Counted from the stretch's first letter, positions 16,116 through 25,397 are shown. The stretch: 34,840 nt of DNA from CAZFQG01 sp964520785 (GCA_964520785.1 CAZFQG010000049.1:1-34840); one strand, 5' to 3'. Notes: generated by a model from the sequence alone, not told the origin. Program-made: numbers and translations.

Positions 16116-17513
16116 ATGAAGACGGACGGTTTTAATCGGATTTCTCGCCGCCGGTTCGTGAAGGCGGGTGGCGCGGCGATTGTTGCCGGCTCGGCTGCGT
16201 GGAGCTGCCGGGGGGCGGAATCAGGAACGGGACTCTTCGCGGGCGAGGCAACGGTCGAGGTGACTCCGCCGGTGGGGATCGAACTGGCCGGGTTTCACAA
16301 GCCCCCGGGACAGGAACGCCGCGTCGAAGGCATCCGCCAAAGGGCCGACGCGAGGGCGCTGGTGCTTCGGCACGCACAGACCCGCGTGGCGATCATCTCG
16401 CTGGACGGGGCCGGCGTGAATCGGGAGATGAGCCGCCGTGTCGCCGCCCGGGTGGAGAAGAAGACCGGCATTCCGGCGGCGAACGTCCGGCTCTGCGCGA
16501 CCCATTCGCATTCCATGCCCTCGTTGCGGTTCTTCCTTCAATGGGGCAGGGTCTCGCCGGAGTACATGGCCGTCGTCGAGGACCGCGTCTGCCGCGCCGT
16601 GGATTTGGCGGTTGCCGATTTGGCACCCGCCGAAATCCAGGTCGGCAAGAGCCGGGCGCAAGGGGCGAATTTCAACCGGACGACAAAGGACTACACGACG
16701 GACGCGCATTTCGGTCCGGAATCGGGCGACGAAAAACGCTGGCTCGATACGATGGTCCATGCCGTTCACGTCGACCGCGCGGGAAAGCCGAACCTTCTGT
16801 GGTATCACTTCTCGAGCCATCCCGTTTGCTTCACGGATACCCTGGCCGGTCCCGACTGGCCGGGCATCGTGGCCGATTTGTGCCTGGACCGCTACAAGAC
16901 GGCCCCGTCTTTCCTGCAGGGCCACTGCGGGGACGTGAACCCCGGCCCCGGCTCCCCCTGGATCGGCCTGCCTGACGACAGTTCGAAGCCGGTCTTTGAA
17001 GCCCTTGCCAGGGCGCTGGACGCGCGAAAGCCGATCCAGGTCGACGGCATCCGTTCGACCACGGCGGAGCATCCCATGGCACTCGATGTTGCGCGTTTTC
17101 AAGGCTGGATGAAAGCGTACGAAGACGCGCCGGAGAAATGTACATCGGGAGAGTGGGTCGATCCACCGTTTACCCAAGCGTGGTACGAACTTGCCAAGAA
17201 AAAGGACCCGGCCCAAACAACCTACCCCGTCCCGATCTCGGCAATGCGGATAGGCGAACTGGGCCTCGTCTTTCATCCGGCCGAGTTGTACAGCGTGTAC
17301 GGGCTGCAAATCCGCCGCGATTCCCCATTCGAGAACACGCTGGTCGTCGGATACGCCGATGACATCATCGGCTACGCGGCCGACCCGGCCGCCTACGCCG
17401 CGAACGAATACGCGGCGGTTGTCGTGCCGAAGATTCTCGACCTGGTCCCCTACACGCCGACCGCCACGCGCGAGATGGCGGCGGCCTGCGTGGGGCTGCT
17501 GAAAACCGCTTAG
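16116..17513 (+). CDS. Tat-exported neutral ceramidase-like hydrolase
   Basis: A 465-residue protein. The N-terminus has a twin-arginine signal, SRRRFVKAGGAAIVAGSAAW, so a folded, probably metal-bearing protein is exported. The mature part follows the N-terminal domain of neutral/alkaline non-lysosomal ceramidases: ATVEVTPPVGIELAGFH, ALVLRHAQTRVAIISLDG, the zinc-site CATHSHSMP, WYHFSSHPVCF and FLQGHCGDVNPGPG. The C-terminal Ig-like domain of true ceramidases is missing. Planctomycete genomes hold many such proteins whose substrates are unknown; amidase activity on a lipid or sugar amide is only an inference. Start 16116 has GGGAG 7 bases upstream; a longer frame from 16005 would begin inside the MITE-like element and bury the signal peptide. 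Confidence 0.82.
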   Translation: MKTDGFNRISRRRFVKAGGAAIVAGSAAWSCRGAESGTGLFAGEATVEVTPPVGIELAGFHKPPGQERRVEGIRQRADARALVLRHAQTRVAIISLDGAGVNREMSRRVAARVEKKTGIPAANVRLCATHSHSMPSLRFFLQWGRVSPEYMAVVEDRVCRAVDLAVADLAPAEIQVGKSRAQGANFNRTTKDYTTDAHFGPESGDEKRWLDTMVHAVHVDRAGKPNLLWYHFSSHPVCFTDTLAGPDWPGIVADLCLDRYKTAPSFLQGHCGDVNPGPGSPWIGLPDDSSKPVFEALARALDARKPIQVDGIRSTTAEHPMALDVARFQGWMKAYEDAPEKCTSGEWVDPPFTQAWYELAKKKDPAQTTYPVPISAMRIGELGLVFHPAELYSVYGLQIRRDSPFENTLVVGYADDIIGYAADPAAYAANEYAAVVVPKILDLVPYTPTATREMAAACVGLLKTA

Positions 17514-17662
17514 CACCTCGCTCGATTGCATAGCCGGCGGATGTGTCGTGGGGACGGTTCTCGGATCGCCGACAGGGTAGGGCGCGGATGCGCGCACATT
17601 CACTCGGCCGTTCCAAACGGGAGTACCACCCCCCACGAGAACGCACCGGCCAAGAAAATGCC

Positions 17663-17696
17663 AAGCCGGGCGAATCGCGAAGGACCCACCCGGCTT
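17663..17696. terminator. Bidirectional terminator-like hairpin between convergent genes
   Basis: AAGCCGGG (17663-17670) pairs perfectly with CCCGGCTT (17689-17696) around an 18-base loop. It lies between the convergent ceramidase-like and PEP-CTERM genes. Rightward it is followed by GTTTCGATTATT, leftward by GGCATTTTCTTGG, so neither tail is a perfect T-run. Confidence 0.55.
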
Positions 17697-17761
17697 GTTT
17701 CGATTATTAAACGACAGCCAGTCGGTTTAGTATCGCATCGGGCCATTGCCCGATGAGTAGC

Positions 17762-18370
17762 TTACTTACGGCGAAGGACGCAAAGTCCAACAAGGCCACA
17801 GAGCAAGAGGGCGATGGTGCCCGGCTCCGGAATCTCGACCATGTAGCCGTCGGTCACGTAACCGGTGTAGATGACCGGGTCGCTCCCCTTGGCACTGACC
17901 TTGAAGGCCCACGTGCCTTGGGCGTCCGGCGTGAAGGCGAACTGAGCGCCGGTGCCGGCCCACGGGGGAACCTTGCCGCCGACCAGGTCGGCGATGAAGG
18001 TAATGCTGGCTTCGGCATTACCGGCGTCGCCGGACATTCCGGGGAAGGTGGCCAGCTCGTTTCCGTCGGCGAAGACGGAGACGCCGGGGGCCAACCAGGA
18101 ATCAACCACGTTGACGCCCGGGATGGACATCCACCTGAGGGCTTCGGTGGCAATGTAGGCCGGGTCCTGGAACAACGAGCCCGCGCTCAGCTCGACATAG
18201 AAAATCGAGCTCAGCCACTCGGCGCCACTCGTGTTGACGACGCAGTCGTTCAGAATGACGTCGGTGCCATCCGCATGCTTGGCCGGCGTGCCACTGTAGG
18301 TCAGCAATTCGGCGCTGGCGAACGAGCCCAACAGCCCAACCAGCATCAGGGACAAAGCAACTTTCTTCAT
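17762..18370 (-). CDS. PEP-CTERM sorting domain-containing secreted protein
   Basis: A 202-residue protein. Residues 1-20 are a clean signal peptide (MKKVALSLMLVGLLGSFASA). The mature part, about 155 residues, looks like a beta-rich fold of unknown role with no catalytic motif that I recognise; ILNDCVVNTSGAEWLSSI and WAFKVSAKGSDPV are representative stretches. The tail is a PEP-CTERM signal: IPEPGTIALLLCGLVGLCVL then RRK. It would be exported, and processed at the membrane by an exosortase-like enzyme encoded elsewhere. AGGAGGAG lies 5 bases before the ATG, a strong ribosome site suggesting high expression. Monocistronic, with a hairpin at 17663-17696 beyond its stop. Confidence 0.85.
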   Translation of the reverse strand: MKKVALSLMLVGLLGSFASAELLTYSGTPAKHADGTDVILNDCVVNTSGAEWLSSIFYVELSAGSLFQDPAYIATEALRWMSIPGVNVVDSWLAPGVSVFADGNELATFPGMSGDAGNAEASITFIADLVGGKVPPWAGTGAQFAFTPDAQGTWAFKVSAKGSDPVIYTGYVTDGYMVEIPEPGTIALLLCGLVGLCVLRRK

Positions 18371-19356
18371 AGGTCTCCTCCTAACAGGTAGACAGGGTAA
18401 CAGAATGTTTCAAAGAATCACGAAATCAGAACTTGATCGAATGCAAAAACAATTTGACGGCTTCTTCCACACTCTCGAAAAAAATCTGGCTGCGGTCCTC
18501 CTAATCGAAAAAGGCGAAGCGTTCGTTACCACCTGCTCTTGATTGCATATGTTACACTAGTTCCCTCAATCAATCAAGCGCCTGGAACGCGATTACTGCC
18601 AAAAAAAGCATTATCGTTTCGTTTGGAAATCGCCAAAAACTCGTTACAAGCTCGCCCAGCACCGTCGTGCCGACCACAACGGTCAACAAAACCGGCAACG
18701 GCGCCGCGACTTGCCTAGCGAGAACCCGCAACACAGGCCGCAGACTCGCTAGGTACTCCCCCGATTAGACACAGAATTTTCGATTTGGTCAAGCCCTGGA
18801 CCGCCCAGCGCCTAAAAATCGTCAAAATTTCTCACACCGGCGCCTCCATGAGAAAACGTAAAAAATCCGGAAGAATTATTCGGTTTAGGCCCCGAAGTGC
18901 TCGTCCTCTGTTTCCGGTAGCTCTTAAGAGGGGTCATGTTGATTTGGGCGTTCCGGAATGCCAGGTCGAGACCGAGACCTCGCGCGGAAAACGCTCACGA
19001 ACCCTTTTCGATCTCAGCGGCCCAGCACGTGGCCCAACCGCACGTCACTTCGGCTCTTGGCCGTGTCCGTTCGAGCCGCTTCTCTTTGATTTTTCTCTTT
19101 GATTCCGCCGCTGTGGTCCCCAGGAAATCAAACCCTCGACCGGCTCCGACTTCACATTACGGCCGAGGCGACGACATGCGGCAACGCACGTGTCAAACTG
19201 GGTAGAGTCTGTGGCGCTGCCGCCGCAAGGTCAAGCAGTTTCGCCGGCGGGGCCGAATACGAATGAGTAACGACCTTTCGCGGGCACCACCGATTTTGCC
19301 GGAATGCGAAAGGAGTTCCCGCCTCACCGGACTTCCGGCCTCATTGGAAACCCGCC
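18371..19356. other. Long intergenic region, no gene recognised
   Basis: A 986-bp divergent gap between the PEP-CTERM gene and the HtrA gene. Open frames exist but have unlikely composition (Arg/Ser/Pro-rich) and no ribosome site. The one structured item is a perfect 9-bp inverted repeat, CCTAGCGAG (18714-18722) and CTCGCTAGG (18745-18753), with a 22-base loop and no T-run after it. Confidence 0.45.
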
Positions 19357-20715
19357 ATGCCGACAAACGCCTCTCTCGATTTCCCCCGCAAAGTCCGGCC
19401 GGAATACGCGTCTTGCCTTGCCGTTCTTATCTTGAGCTTGTCGATTTCGAGCGTCGGGGGGGCGAGCGATCTGCGGATGTCTCCCATCGTCCGCGCCGTG
19501 GCGCGTGCGAAAGAATCGGTCGTAAATATCCATGGCGAAAAGACCGTAAGCGGGGAAGACCAAATTGGAAGCGAACGCCGCGTCAACGGAATGGGGACTG
19601 GGATCGTGATCGATTCCCGCGGCTACATTCTGACGAATTACCATGTCGTCAAGGGGGTCGCGGAAATCCAGACGACTCTCGCCGACGGCTCGAAACACGT
19701 CGCGAAGCTCATTGCTCGAGACCCCAAAACCGACCTGGCGGTCATCAAGGTCAAGACGAACCGGGAACTTCCCGTCATTGTACTCGGAACCTCCAGCGAT
19801 CTGATGCCTGGTGAAACCGTGATCGCGGTGGGAAACGCCTACGGTTACACGCACACCGTTACGCGTGGAATCATCAGCGCGCTGCACCGCAACGTTCAGG
19901 TCAGCGACGTTCAGAGCTACGAAGACCTGATTCAGACGGATGCCAGTATAAATCCAGGCAATTCGGGGGGTCCGTTATTGAACGTCGACGGCGAAATGGT
20001 TGGGATTAACGTCGCGGTCCGCGCCGGTGCCCAAGGGATCGGATTTGCCATCCCGGTCAATCAGGCGATCGCGGTCGCCGCGGATCTCCTCGCGACGGAG
20101 TGGTCGAAGAACGGATCGGTGGGAATCGAAATCGAAGAACGAACCTCCCCGGAAGGGGGGGTTTGCGTGAAGCGGATCGATCGCGACGGCCCGGCCAAGG
20201 AATCGGGTCTCCTGCCGGAGGATGAACTCGTCGCCGTCGATGGCATCTCGGTGAAGCGCTCGTTGGATTTCCACAGGGCGCTTCTGGAGAAGCGATCTGG
20301 GGAGGAGGTATGCCTGGAGGTCCGCCGCGACGGCCGAATCTTCTCCAAGCAGATTGAATTGGCGAAGGCGAAACAGCGGTTCCACCGATGGAACAAGGCA
20401 TGGGAGGTGCTTGGCGTCTCGTTGCGGCCGGTCCCGGTGGAAGAGTTCCAGCGCCGTTTCAACACGGTCTACCGCGGCGGCCTGATGATCGAGGACGTCC
20501 GCAAGGACAGCCCCGCCGACGGACGCGGCCTTCAAAAGGGCGACATTCTGGTGGGCCTTCACGTCTGGGAGACCGTCACGCTGGACAACGTCGACTACAT
20601 CCTGAACCATTCCGACATCAAGGGCCTGGATCCCCTCAAAGTGTACATCCTCCGCCAGGGCAACACCTTGTACAGCTATCTGCCCATCTCCCAAACCGGT
20701 ACCGAACTGCGGTAA
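19357..20715 (+). CDS. HtrA/DegQ-type serine protease with two PDZ domains
   Basis: A 452-residue protein with an N-terminal hydrophobic segment (CLAVLILSLSISSVGGA, about residues 20-36) for export to the periplasm. The trypsin-like domain has the full triad: His96 in TNYHVVKG, Asp126 in KTDLAVIKV and Ser203 in NPGNSGGPLL. Two PDZ domains follow: residues about 255-330 (RDGPAKESGLLPEDELVAVD) and 360-440 (DSPADGRGLQKGDILVGLH). Such proteases degrade or refold damaged envelope proteins. Architecture and length are normal for the Deg family. GGAA stands 8 bases before the start. It converges on the phosphodiesterase gene, 51 bp away, with no obvious shared terminator. Confidence 0.93.
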   Translation: MPTNASLDFPRKVRPEYASCLAVLILSLSISSVGGASDLRMSPIVRAVARAKESVVNIHGEKTVSGEDQIGSERRVNGMGTGIVIDSRGYILTNYHVVKGVAEIQTTLADGSKHVAKLIARDPKTDLAVIKVKTNRELPVIVLGTSSDLMPGETVIAVGNAYGYTHTVTRGIISALHRNVQVSDVQSYEDLIQTDASINPGNSGGPLLNVDGEMVGINVAVRAGAQGIGFAIPVNQAIAVAADLLATEWSKNGSVGIEIEERTSPEGGVCVKRIDRDGPAKESGLLPEDELVAVDGISVKRSLDFHRALLEKRSGEEVCLEVRRDGRIFSKQIELAKAKQRFHRWNKAWEVLGVSLRPVPVEEFQRRFNTVYRGGLMIEDVRKDSPADGRGLQKGDILVGLHVWETVTLDNVDYILNHSDIKGLDPLKVYILRQGNTLYSYLPISQTGTELR

Positions 20716-20766
20716 GACCCGGTTCCACGGTTTGCCGGACACGGGGGGCACGCTCCTCCGTCGAAT

Positions 20767-22101
20767 CTACCGCTTGATCGACATGCCAAAAGCCGCGAGG
20801 ACAACGCCGAACACGTCGACGTCGCGCAGGTGTTCGCCGACCTCTACGTCCGGCGAGGAGGTCAGCAGGACCGTCTTTTGCTCCGCGGAAACCGCCGGCG
20901 CCCCGTGAGAACCGCGGATCAATCCGGCCTCGAGCGGAATCGACTTCGTTTCCATGTCGAAGAACAGTTCCACCGGATCGTAGCCCGGCTTCTTGTGGAT
21001 GTCGACCGTTCGCGCGAATGCCGGCGCGTCGGCGTCGTCCATCCAATAGTAGTAGGCCTGCCAGCTATCCGGTTCGCAGACGAGAACAACCTCGCCGCTA
21101 CGAGGATGATCCAGGTCGTATTTAACGAGCGCCTCGCCGTGAAGGACCTCGGCGATACCCGGTTCCTTGGAAAAGACATCGACCACGCGGGCGATGGTGT
21201 CCGGATCGGCATCGCGGACGAAAACGTGCGAGCATTGGTGGTCGGCCATTGCCCAGGCCGGGGTCCTGGCGAAATCGATCAAACGGCCCTCGTCCGATTC
21301 GATCGTGGCGAGCAGCCCGGCCTCGCGGAGAACGCGGTTCGGATAGACGACGTGGTCCGTAGGGGTCATCGCGTATTCACCGGCGATGATCCAAGCCACC
21401 TCCTCGGTGGAGGCCGCCTCCATTTGCGCGAAGAACCCGGCCAACAGACCGTCCAGTTGTTCCGCCGCCGTGGTCGCCTGGGGGCTGTCCGGCCCGTGGC
21501 GTTGACCTTCGTAGTCGAGGTGGGGCAGGTAGATGTAGAAGAAATCGGGCTGGAATTCCCGCATCGCGTAGACGGCGGAATCGGCGATCCACTTCGAGGC
21601 GGCGATTTGCGTGAACGGTCCCCAGTAGTGCTTCAAGGGGAAATGGCCGAACGTGTCGCGGAGCGTCCCGTAGAGCGCCCCGGGGCGGGTGTAGCACCAG
21701 AGCGACTCGGAACCGTCGGGGTTGTGGATGGGGGCCGGCGTACAGACGTAGTCCGCCTCGCATCCCTTGCTGTGCATCGGAAACCAGACGGCCGATGTCA
21801 GTCCCTGCTCCTGGTGCCCCAGCAGGTCCCAGAGCTGCGACTGTTCGACGGCTTCGTTCGGGGCGGTCCACATCTCCGCGTGGTGCCGCTGGCGCCAGTA
21901 GATGCCGTTGCAGACGATCCCGTGTTCGCGCGGGGGTTTTCCCGTGGTCATGTTCGCTTGTACGGAACAGGTAACGCAGGGGAAGCTCGGAGAAAGAACC
22001 GCCAGGCGGCCGCCGCGGGTCTTCTCGGTGAGCGCGGGCATGCTCGCGAGGTCCTTCTCCCGCAGGCCCGGAAGGGACAGCAATACGACGTGTCGAGGCA
22101 C
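20767..22101 (-). CDS. Alkaline phosphatase superfamily phosphodiesterase/nucleotide pyrophosphatase-like
   Basis: A 444-residue protein with a GTG start at 22101. RHVVLLSLPGLREKDL at the N-terminus carries the first metal-binding region, though Asp is replaced by Ser-Leu-Pro. SPSFPCVTCSVQANMTTGK holds the candidate catalytic Thr, and REHGIVCNGIYW follows as in nucleotide pyrophosphatase/phosphodiesterases. YIYLPHLDYEGQRHGPDS supplies further metal ligands (Asp, His), and ADHQCSHVFV gives the last Asp-His. The substrate could be a nucleotide, phospholipid head group or phosphonate. It resembles the EboF-type members of the superfamily, but the other ebo genes are not here. AAGGAG overlaps the end of the decarboxylase gene, only 3 bp upstream, so the two are translationally coupled. 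Confidence 0.82.
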   Translation of the reverse strand: MPRHVVLLSLPGLREKDLASMPALTEKTRGGRLAVLSPSFPCVTCSVQANMTTGKPPREHGIVCNGIYWRQRHHAEMWTAPNEAVEQSQLWDLLGHQEQGLTSAVWFPMHSKGCEADYVCTPAPIHNPDGSESLWCYTRPGALYGTLRDTFGHFPLKHYWGPFTQIAASKWIADSAVYAMREFQPDFFYIYLPHLDYEGQRHGPDSPQATTAAEQLDGLLAGFFAQMEAASTEEVAWIIAGEYAMTPTDHVVYPNRVLREAGLLATIESDEGRLIDFARTPAWAMADHQCSHVFVRDADPDTIARVVDVFSKEPGIAEVLHGEALVKYDLDHPRSGEVVLVCEPDSWQAYYYWMDDADAPAFARTVDIHKKPGYDPVELFFDMETKSIPLEAGLIRGSHGAPAVSAEQKTVLLTSSPDVEVGEHLRDVDVFGVVLAAFGMSIKR

Positions 22102-22104
22102 GAC

Positions 22105-23547
22105 TCACTCCTTTTCGTTACTGGTTGGCGGTTGGATGCTCCGGGCGATCTCCTGAACGCGGGCCCACCCCTCCTCGACGTGGCGGAACGTAGTGTAGGT
22201 CTGACCGATCAGAAATCGGATGACGATTCGACCGTTCGCCTTGGTCTTCGAAAGATACAAGAACCCGTCGTCGTTCACGCGGTGCAGCAATTCCTCATTG
22301 AGCGCATCGAGTTGCGCGTCTTCCATGGCCCAATCCGGCGCGTAGCGGAAGGTCAAGAGGGCGAGGCTCGGTTCGGTCGTCAGTTCGAAATCATCGGTGC
22401 CGCGGATGAAATCGGCCAGGTGCCGCGTCCACGCGATATGGTTGCGGACCATCTCGCGAAGCGTCTGGGCCCCGTACGAACGCAGAACGAACCACAGCTT
22501 CAAGGCGCGGAACCGGCGGCCCAACGCGACACTCCAGTCGCGGTACTCCGGAACCTCGCCGGCGGCGAGCGACTCGAGGTAGGTGGGCGTTAGAGATAAC
22601 GCGTGCGCCAGCAGGGCCGGATCTCGCATGTAGAAGGCCGAGCAGTCGAAATTCGTAAAGAGCCACTTGTGAGGGTTGAAGACCAGACTGTCGACATACT
22701 CGATACCGTCGAGCAGAGGGCGGATTTCCGGCAGGATGAGCGCACTTCCCGCCCAGGCGGCGTCCAAGTGCAGGTGAATATCCTCACCCCTGGCTATCGA
22801 CCCGATCTCCCGCAACGGGTCGATGGAGCCCAGTCCGGTCGCCCCGAAACAGGCGACGATACACGCGGGGAGGCGTCCCTCGGCACGGTCCCGGCGGATG
22901 GCCGCGGCGAGCGCCTCGGGGTCCATGGCGTAGTCGCCGCGAACCGGGATCTTTCGGACGTTCTTCGCGCCGATCCCGGCGATTCTGGCTCCCTTTTCGA
23001 TGGAGGAGTGTGCCTCCGAGGAGGCGTAGACGATCAAGGGCGGCCCCGCGGCAAGGCCTTCCTGGGCGACTCCGCCGCCGGATGCCCTTTCACACGCCGC
23101 CAGGATGCCGCAGAGAGTCGCCGACGAAGCGGAATCCTGGATGCAGCCGGTGAATTCCCTTGGAAGGCCGCACAAGTCCCGCAGCCACTCCATCATCCGC
23201 TCCTCCAGCTCCGTAGCGGCCGGGGAGGTCTCCCACAACATGCATTGCGTCCCCAGCGTCGCGATGAGCATCTCCGCCAGCACGGACGGCGGACTGGAGT
23301 TCGCCGTAAAATAGGCAAAAAACCGTGGATGCTGCCAATGCGTGATTCCGGTAAGGAGTTTATCCTTGAAATCGCCAAAAATGGCACCTATCGACTCCCC
23401 CTGTTCGGGGCAGTTCTCCGGGATCTGAGCCAAGATTTCGCCCGGCTTCACCTGAGATCGGACCGGGTATTCCTCGACTGAAGCCAGGTAATCGGCCATC
23501 CAGTCGGAAAAGGCGTGGGCGTGTTGGCGGAATTGGTCGGGGGTCAT
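22105..23547 (-). CDS. PLP-dependent decarboxylase (aromatic-L-amino-acid decarboxylase family)
   Basis: A 480-residue group II decarboxylase. HWQHPRFFAYFTANSS and TQCMLWETSPAATELE match the substrate-side N-terminal region. GCIQDSASSATLCGILAA is the phosphate-binding stretch typical of aromatic-amino-acid decarboxylases. HLHLDAAWAGSA contributes the Asp pairing with the PLP ring nitrogen (about residue 262), and FNPHKWLFTNFDCSAFY carries the Schiff-base Lys (about residue 294). It should convert an amino acid such as Tyr, Trp or Dopa to its amine and CO2; substrate choice is not certain. The start at 23547 is preferred over ATG 23604 because AAGGAC stands before it and the family begins there. 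The phosphodiesterase gene follows 3 bp after the stop. Confidence 0.9.
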   Translation of the reverse strand: MTPDQFRQHAHAFSDWMADYLASVEEYPVRSQVKPGEILAQIPENCPEQGESIGAIFGDFKDKLLTGITHWQHPRFFAYFTANSSPPSVLAEMLIATLGTQCMLWETSPAATELEERMMEWLRDLCGLPREFTGCIQDSASSATLCGILAACERASGGGVAQEGLAAGPPLIVYASSEAHSSIEKGARIAGIGAKNVRKIPVRGDYAMDPEALAAAIRRDRAEGRLPACIVACFGATGLGSIDPLREIGSIARGEDIHLHLDAAWAGSALILPEIRPLLDGIEYVDSLVFNPHKWLFTNFDCSAFYMRDPALLAHALSLTPTYLESLAAGEVPEYRDWSVALGRRFRALKLWFVLRSYGAQTLREMVRNHIAWTRHLADFIRGTDDFELTTEPSLALLTFRYAPDWAMEDAQLDALNEELLHRVNDDGFLYLSKTKANGRIVIRFLIGQTYTTFRHVEEGWARVQEIARSIQPPTSNEKE

Positions 23548-23573
23548 GGGCGCACGTCCTTCAGCCGAGGCGG

Positions 23574-23792
23574 TCAGGTCTGACCATATCTTGGGGTCAA
23601 ACATACGGCAATTCGCACAGCGGTGTAAGTGGGGGCGGCGTGGCGACCGGGCGGAAGAAGACGACGGTCACGGATGAAAGACTGATCTACAGCGACAAGA
23701 TGGTGGATTCGAACCGAAGTGTGGGTGATCGTCGCCGAGGCAAATCGGCCTTGGCGATCGACGCTGAAAAGGCAGAAGTTGACGTCGCTCAT
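23574..23792 (-). CDS. Possible small ORF (72 aa) upstream of the decarboxylase
   Basis: ATG at 23792 follows AAGGAG with 8 bases between, an excellent ribosome site, and the frame encodes 72 residues starting MSDVNFCLFSVDRQGRFASA. The C-terminal third is Arg/Pro-rich and unlike a typical folded protein. I recognise no family. It ends 27 bases before the decarboxylase start, so if real it would be the first gene of that operon or a leader. The upstream bases contain a CACGGATG tandem-like motif that may belong to a dispersed repeat. Confidence 0.3.
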   Translation of the reverse strand: MSDVNFCLFSVDRQGRFASATITHTSVRIHHLVAVDQSFIRDRRLLPPGRHAAPTYTAVRIAVCLTPRYGQT

Positions 23793-23858
23793 CTGCCGGA
23801 CTCCTTCTTTTCATCCGTGAGCATCCGTGGTCGATTCCTTCCTTCCCGTAGCATTCCC

Positions 23859-25397
23859 CTACGTCCACAACTTCCGATCCAACATCCGGTAATTCACGGC
23901 CTCGTGCAGATGGGCCAGGGCGATATCGGCCGAGTCGTCCAAGTCGGCGATCGTCCGGGCGACGCGGAGGATTTTGTCGTGGGCCCTGGCCGAGAGGCCC
24001 ATGTCGTCCATGGCCTGTTTGAGGAGGGCGCGGCAGTCTTTGTCCAGCTTGCAGTGGGCACGGGTTTCGCGGTGGGTCATGTCGGCGTTGTGCCGCGTCT
24101 TGGCGCCGTCGAAGCGTGCCGCCTGCTTCGCTCTCGCGGAGGCGACTTGCTCTCGCATCGTTTCGCTCGGGGTGCCCGGCGTGGTGCTGGAGAGGTCCTG
24201 GAAGGGGACGGCGGGGACTTCGATGTGGATGTCTATCCGATCCAAGAGGGGCCCGCTGATCTTCGCCATGTAACGTTCGATTTGCACGACGGTGCAGTTG
24301 CAGGTATGGTTCGGGTCGCCCCGATAACCGCAGGGGCAGGGGTTGAGGGCGGCGATGAGCATGAAATTCGCCGGAAACGTCGTGCTGGCCATCGCCCTGG
24401 CGATGGTGACGATGCCGTCCTCCAGCGGCTGGCGGAGGACTTCGAGCGTCTGGCGGTTGAACTCGGGGAGTTCGTCCAGAAAGAGAACGCCGTTGTGGCT
24501 CAAGCTGATTTCACCGGGGGCCGGAATCGACCCGCCGCCGACCAGGCCGACGCTGCTGATCGTGTGGTGGGGTGAACGGAAGGGCCGGACCGCCAGCAGG
24601 GGTTGCCCCGGCTTGAGCCGCCCCAGGGCACTGTAAATCCGCGTGGTCTCGATCGATTCGCTCGCCGTCAGGTCGGGCAGGATCGTCGGCAGGCGTTTGG
24701 CGAGCATCGTCTTTCCCGAGCCGGGGGGGCCGATCATCAACAGGTTGTGCCCGCCGGCGGCCGCGACGGTCATTGCCCGCTTCGCCATTTCCTGCCCTTT
24801 CACGTCGGAGAAGTCGACGTCGTAGGACGCGAATTCCTCGAAGAGGACTTCCAATCGCGAGGGGGCCGGTTCGATGTCGACCTCGCCGGCCATGAAGGCC
24901 ACCGCCTGGGCCAGGCTGGAAATGGGGATGACGTCGATATCTTCGACGACCGCCGCCTCCGGGGCGCTCCCGGCCGGCACGAGCAGCCCGCGGATGCCGT
25001 TTTGCCTGGCGGCCTCCATGGCGATGGAAAGGGCCCCCTTGGTGGGCCGGGTCGCTCCGTCGAGCGCCAGTTCGCCGACGACGGCGTAGGATTCGAACCG
25101 TTCGGAATCGAACTGGTCGCTGGCGGCGAGGATCCCCAGCGTGATCGGCAGGTCGAAGGAAGCCGCTTGTTTCGGGAGTTCGGCCGGGGCGAGATTGATG
25201 ACGACGCGGCTCTGCGGCCGGATGAATCCGGAGTTCGCGATGGCCCGCTCGACCCGGTGGGTGCTCTCCTTGACCGCCGCCTCGGGGAGTCCGACGAGAA
25301 TGACCTTCGGAAGGCCGGAAGGAGAGACATCCACTTCCACTTCGACCGGAACGGCGTCTATCCCCAAGAGCGAATACGTTTTCAACTTCGCCAGCAT
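23859..25397 (-). CDS. comM: YifB/ComM family Mg-chelatase-like AAA+ ATPase
   Basis: A 512-residue protein. The N-terminal ChlI-like/Lon-type domain begins MLAKLKTYSLLGIDAVPVEV and includes GLPKVILVGLPEAAVKES. The AAA+ module has Walker A GPPGSGKTMLAKRLPTI, Walker B GVLFLDELPEF and the sensor region NPCPCGYRGDPNHTCNC, whose Cys residues are typical of the family. The C-terminal helical domain ends EAVNYRMLDRKLW. ComM is a hexameric helicase that helps branch migration when transformed DNA is integrated; the gene is common even in non-competent bacteria. Start at 25397 is 4 bp after the upstream stop; a much longer open frame upstream is a shadow of that gene. Third gene of the NRAMP-phosphoesterase-comM operon. 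Confidence 0.93.
   Translation of the reverse strand: MLAKLKTYSLLGIDAVPVEVEVDVSPSGLPKVILVGLPEAAVKESTHRVERAIANSGFIRPQSRVVINLAPAELPKQAASFDLPITLGILAASDQFDSERFESYAVVGELALDGATRPTKGALSIAMEAARQNGIRGLLVPAGSAPEAAVVEDIDVIPISSLAQAVAFMAGEVDIEPAPSRLEVLFEEFASYDVDFSDVKGQEMAKRAMTVAAAGGHNLLMIGPPGSGKTMLAKRLPTILPDLTASESIETTRIYSALGRLKPGQPLLAVRPFRSPHHTISSVGLVGGGSIPAPGEISLSHNGVLFLDELPEFNRQTLEVLRQPLEDGIVTIARAMASTTFPANFMLIAALNPCPCGYRGDPNHTCNCTVVQIERYMAKISGPLLDRIDIHIEVPAVPFQDLSSTTPGTPSETMREQVASARAKQAARFDGAKTRHNADMTHRETRAHCKLDKDCRALLKQAMDDMGLSARAHDKILRVARTIADLDDSADIALAHLHEAVNYRMLDRKLWT

Noticed and set aside
16221..17636. 471-codon open frame opposite the ceramidase-like gene
   Set aside because: The plus-strand gene has a Tat signal and metal-site motifs; the opposite frame is Arg-rich and featureless.
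18785..19102. 105-codon open frame in the long intergenic region
   Set aside because: No ribosome site, Arg/Ser/Pro-rich composition and no recognisable motif.
20830..22593. 587-codon open frame on the plus strand
   Set aside because: It is antisense to the phosphodiesterase and decarboxylase genes, both well supported by motifs; composition is Arg/Gly/Val-rich shadow.
23690..23725. tRNA-like T-loop sequence on the minus strand (GGTTCGAATCC)
   Set aside because: The bases that should form the 5-bp T-stem do not pair, and no anticodon or acceptor stem is present upstream.
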